Below, in pieces: positions 61,802-64,000 of a stretch of 64,000 bases of DNA (position 1 is its first letter; each line of letters opens with the position of its first letter). The translations under genes and the position numbers were made by a program. A model generated the notes under the pieces. The model was given only the letters and a program-made list of their open reading frames with translations. It was not told where the DNA came from and did no database searches. Source of the stretch: Spirochaetales bacterium (lineage in GTDB: Bacteria > Spirochaetota > Spirochaetia > DSM-2461); contig JAKSCK010000060.1 in assembly GCA_022360655.1 (NCBI GenBank), positions 62,001 to 126,000 of the forward strand, in the 5' to 3' direction.

Positions 61802-62412
61802 CACAATTCTCTCCGACTCAAAGATTGAGGCCATGGCATCACAATTTCTCCCAGTGGAAGCATAGCATTGACGGGTGAGCATAGAGAAAAATCAGAGAGA
61901 TCTTCAACACGAATTTCTTTACAGCGCAATTGATGCGCATCAATCAACGCTTCTCGACGTGTTCCTTTGAGCATAGGATGAAGCGGAGTCACCCATTCCT
62001 GCCCATCAAAAAACGCCACATTGGCCCGGGTAAAATCCTTAATGAATCCACCAGAATGAAGAAGAACTGTGTCACAGTCCAAAAATCGTCCTTGATTCTC
62101 TTTTTTTTCAAGCCAGGATCTTTGGAGGAATTTATGGGCATATTGATTCCCCTGCATAGGAAGTAAGGCCACTTTTTGGTAGGCTGCGGCTGTGTATGAT
62201 GCGGCCTCTACATTTTGGATTTCAGAAGAATAAATCACACGGATTTTCCAGCGCCCCGTCCCCAACTCAATCTGAGATAAGGCCTCTTCAAGTTCTCCAG
62301 AACAATCCCGTCCCCATAGCATATGCGAGGATGCTGCCATACGACGTGCATGATAGGACAAGGCCTGGACCTGGCCATCCAAAGCACAAAGTGATTCAAC
62401 CAAAAGGTGCAT
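61801..62412 (-). CDS. pabC: Aminodeoxychorismate lyase-like (class IV aminotransferase fold)
   Basis: From ATG 62412 the protein has 203 residues. It starts LLVESLCALDGQVQALSYHA, the ET-(x)-R-like first block of class IV enzymes with R at SYHARRM. KVALLPMQGNQYAHKFLQRSWLEK carries the candidate PLP-binding Lys, and GGFIKDFTRANVAFFDGQEW is the family block before the C-terminus. It would split 4-amino-4-deoxychorismate to p-aminobenzoate and pyruvate for folate. It overlaps pabB by 17 bases. It is shorter than E. coli PabC (269). Confidence 0.85.
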   Translation of the reverse strand: MHLLVESLCALDGQVQALSYHARRMAASSHMLWGRDCSGELEEALSQIELGTGRWKIRVIYSSEIQNVEAASYTAAAYQKVALLPMQGNQYAHKFLQRSWLEKKENQGRFLDCDTVLLHSGGFIKDFTRANVAFFDGQEWVTPLHPMLKGTRREALIDAHQLRCKEIRVEDLSDFSLCSPVNAMLPLGEIVMPWPQSLSRREL

Positions 62413-63427
62413 AAACTTTGGCCTCCAACTCTTCATATTCTGCAACAGGATCACTGTAAATGGTGATGCCGCCACCACTCTTGTAAATACTTCTTCCAGA
62501 GGAGCTTTGTTCTAGAAATCGTATCATCACAGCACTATCAACACGATGTCCATCAAAACATCCAAACACGCCTGTGTACCAGCCCCTATCATAGATTTCC
62601 GCCTCTCGAATCAACTCGACTGTTCGCTTCTTGGGAGCTCCTGTCACGGAACCTGCTGGTGTGAGAGCCCGAAAGATTTGCCCTAGTTGAGCTGGCCAAT
62701 TCTGGTTGAGATGTCCCCGAACCTCAGAACTGACTTGGAGCAACGTTTTTCCTTGGCTGTGGACCTGAGTCAAAAAACGGTACTGGGGGACATGAACCCC
62801 CTTTGCAATACGCCCTAAATCATTACGGAGCAGATCCACTATGGTGACATGCTCCGCTTGTTCTTTCTCATCAGAAAGTATCTTCTCCGACGCATGAGGA
62901 ACCGAAGCATCAATGGTGCCCTTCATGGGGAAAGTGGCAATCTCACCATTTTTTGAGATGGAAACAAAACGTTCTGGTGAAAACACAGCAAAATGCCCTG
63001 CTGCATAAAGACGAAAAGACGCATTCGCTGCCTGAGCCATCTCCCTCACAGACAAATTGGTATTCACAAAAGATGGAAATGTGAGATTGGCCAGCCAACA
63101 GTCTCCAGCCCGTTGAGCCCGATTTACACGGGAAAATGCCGTTTTATAATTCTGGAAAGACGGAATTGTGACCTCAAATTGTACTTGGGCAGGTGGAGCG
63201 ATTCGTTCAAGATTTCCCATGCCATTTAAATCCCAGTAAAACCCCTGCGCTTGTGCTTCCGCACATGGAAGAACAATCCATTGCTCTGCCCACGCATTGG
63301 CCATGAAAAAAAAGGGGATGTTTTCTGCGCCTAATGCATCCATTTTGGCACAGGCCGCATCGGGAGGGAGCAGTAAGTCCTGGAACATCGGTCTATAGTA
63401 CGCAGATGTCCCTGGGAGGGATAGCAC
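62396..63427 (-). CDS. pabB: Aminodeoxychorismate synthase component I
   Basis: The start is GTG 63427 with GGAG five bases upstream, giving 343 residues. FPMKGTIDASVPHASEKILSDEKEQAEHVTIVDLLRNDLGRIAKG near residue 162-207 is the chorismate-enzyme core. RALTPAGSVTGAPKKRTVELIREAE near 255 and GWYTGVFGCFDGHRVDSAVMIR near 285 are family motifs. PabB turns chorismate into aminodeoxychorismate using ammonia from PabA. The leading domain is short, and PabA is not in the window. It is translated with pabC. Confidence 0.92.
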   Translation of the reverse strand: MLSLPGTSAYYRPMFQDLLLPPDAACAKMDALGAENIPFFFMANAWAEQWIVLPCAEAQAQGFYWDLNGMGNLERIAPPAQVQFEVTIPSFQNYKTAFSRVNRAQRAGDCWLANLTFPSFVNTNLSVREMAQAANASFRLYAAGHFAVFSPERFVSISKNGEIATFPMKGTIDASVPHASEKILSDEKEQAEHVTIVDLLRNDLGRIAKGVHVPQYRFLTQVHSQGKTLLQVSSEVRGHLNQNWPAQLGQIFRALTPAGSVTGAPKKRTVELIREAEIYDRGWYTGVFGCFDGHRVDSAVMIRFLEQSSSGRSIYKSGGGITIYSDPVAEYEELEAKVYAPFG

Positions 63428-63483
63428 TTCACTCCAAGAATTCCCTTGGACAGTTCTGCGGAATGAGGGATAGAATCCCTTCT

Positions 63484-64000
63484 ATGACATCCTTAGAAAA
63501 AGAATACGAACAATACGCCGAACTTCTCATTCAATCCGGCATCAACCTTCCCCAAGGTGGGAATCTCCTCATTCATTGCAAACCGGAGAGTTTTGATTTT
63601 GCACGAATTTGTGCCAAGAAAGCCTATGAATTGGGTGCCCATATGGTGGAATTCCAAATCAAAGATATGTCCCTCATCAAAGCCAGATTGCAGGCCCAAT
63701 CAGGGAATGAAGAGGCTTTGGGGGCCCATCCAGATTGGTTAGATTCTTGGCAGAAAGCCATGATTGATCAGAATTGGAGCTTCTTAGCTCTCCCAAGTTT
63801 TGAAGACTTAGGTCTTATGGCCGATGCCAATCAACAAGATTTAGCCCTTTTTAGCCGCTTGCAACAATCGGCGATGGAACAATTCCACAACGACATCAGC
63901 ACCCACAACATGAGTTGGTGTGTTGGAGCTGTACCAGGCCCCCGCTGGGCGGAAGCTGTTCTTGGGTCAGGAGCCACCACTGAAGAACTTTGGGAGGTAC
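63484..64000 (+). CDS. M29-family aminopeptidase, N-terminal part
   Basis: The frame starts at ATG 63484 and runs off the window after 172 codons. YAELLIQSGINLPQGGNLLIHC, then RICAKKAYELGAHMVEFQIKD, NWSFLALPSFEDLGLMADAN, and NMSWCVGAVPGPRWAEAVLG are the N-terminal pattern of thermophilic M29 aminopeptidases (AmpS/PepS/aminopeptidase T). The metal-binding Glu/His residues lie in the missing C-terminal half. These enzymes remove N-terminal residues from peptides in the cytoplasm. It diverges from pabB across 56 bases. Confidence 0.88.
   Translation, partial: MTSLEKEYEQYAELLIQSGINLPQGGNLLIHCKPESFDFARICAKKAYELGAHMVEFQIKDMSLIKARLQAQSGNEEALGAHPDWLDSWQKAMIDQNWSFLALPSFEDLGLMADANQQDLALFSRLQQSAMEQFHNDISTHNMSWCVGAVPGPRWAEAVLGSGATTEELWEV

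Noticed and set aside
1-64000. CRISPR array, tRNA or rRNA genes, insertion sequences
   Set aside because: No regularly spaced direct repeats, no tRNA-like cloverleaf with the GGTTCGA-type arm, no rRNA blocks and no transposase-like frame were seen by eye. Short RNA genes could still have been missed.

Overview
The window reads as chromosomal DNA of a free-living spirochaete-like bacterium (phylum Spirochaetota, an inference). The two sugar-binding proteins carry the FANGEK-type start to the mature protein that is common in that group. There are small lipoproteins, a TraF/UPF0164-like outer-membrane protein, a many-TM chemotaxis receptor, a Lnb/DUF4105-type protein and a short bacterial histone. 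Genes are dense on both strands and Shine-Dalgarno sites are clear. I see no rRNA, tRNA, IS element, prophage or CRISPR array.

Layout. 0-2.4 kb: the end of recQ, a 740-base gene-free stretch, an SDR reductase and a flavodoxin. 2.4-10.7 kb (minus): a carbohydrate-uptake locus with a GH116 glycosidase, a binding protein, two permeases and a membrane-bound AraC-type regulator, without an ATPase. 11.1-14.1 kb (minus): a secreted Gly/Met/Arg-rich protein and a two-component system whose sensor has a Met-rich outer loop. 14.3-21.0 kb (plus): a second ABC importer, again without an ATPase, followed by CutC-family, ROK and M81 (MlrC-like) genes. 21-29.9 kb: a beta-hydroxyacid dehydrogenase, NAD synthetase, a DinB-fold protein, a radical SAM/SPASM maturase with a SEC-C tail, ald with an Lrp-type regulator, and a chemotaxis receptor.

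29.9-32.2 kb (minus) is the most unusual locus: a stand-alone hemerythrin followed two bases later by a two-TM K+ channel whose RCK region is fused to a complete hemerythrin domain. 32.3-39.9 kb: lipB, a small membrane protein, a PHP phosphatase, a pyridoxal kinase, ilvD, a GGDEF cyclase and a small barrel-like protein. 40-43 kb: TPR and pentapeptide-repeat proteins, a 61-residue histone-fold protein and the Lnb/DUF4105 protein. 43-52.6 kb (minus): recO, thpR, a pyrimidine phosphorylase, recJ, an M23 peptidase, rpsU (which appears to start at AUC), a rhodanese and an M16C peptidase. 52.7-56.3 kb (minus): two envelope-protein units, one with its own small regulator and operator. 56.7-64 kb: lon, a DUF1707-like protein, an ankyrin lipoprotein, a trypsin-like protease, pabC, pabB and the start of an M29 aminopeptidase.

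A hairpin family beginning CGACCCC and ending GGGGT recurs at seven intergenic sites, usually just after a stop codon and without a U-tract. All functions are read from the sequence and family knowledge; no database search was run.
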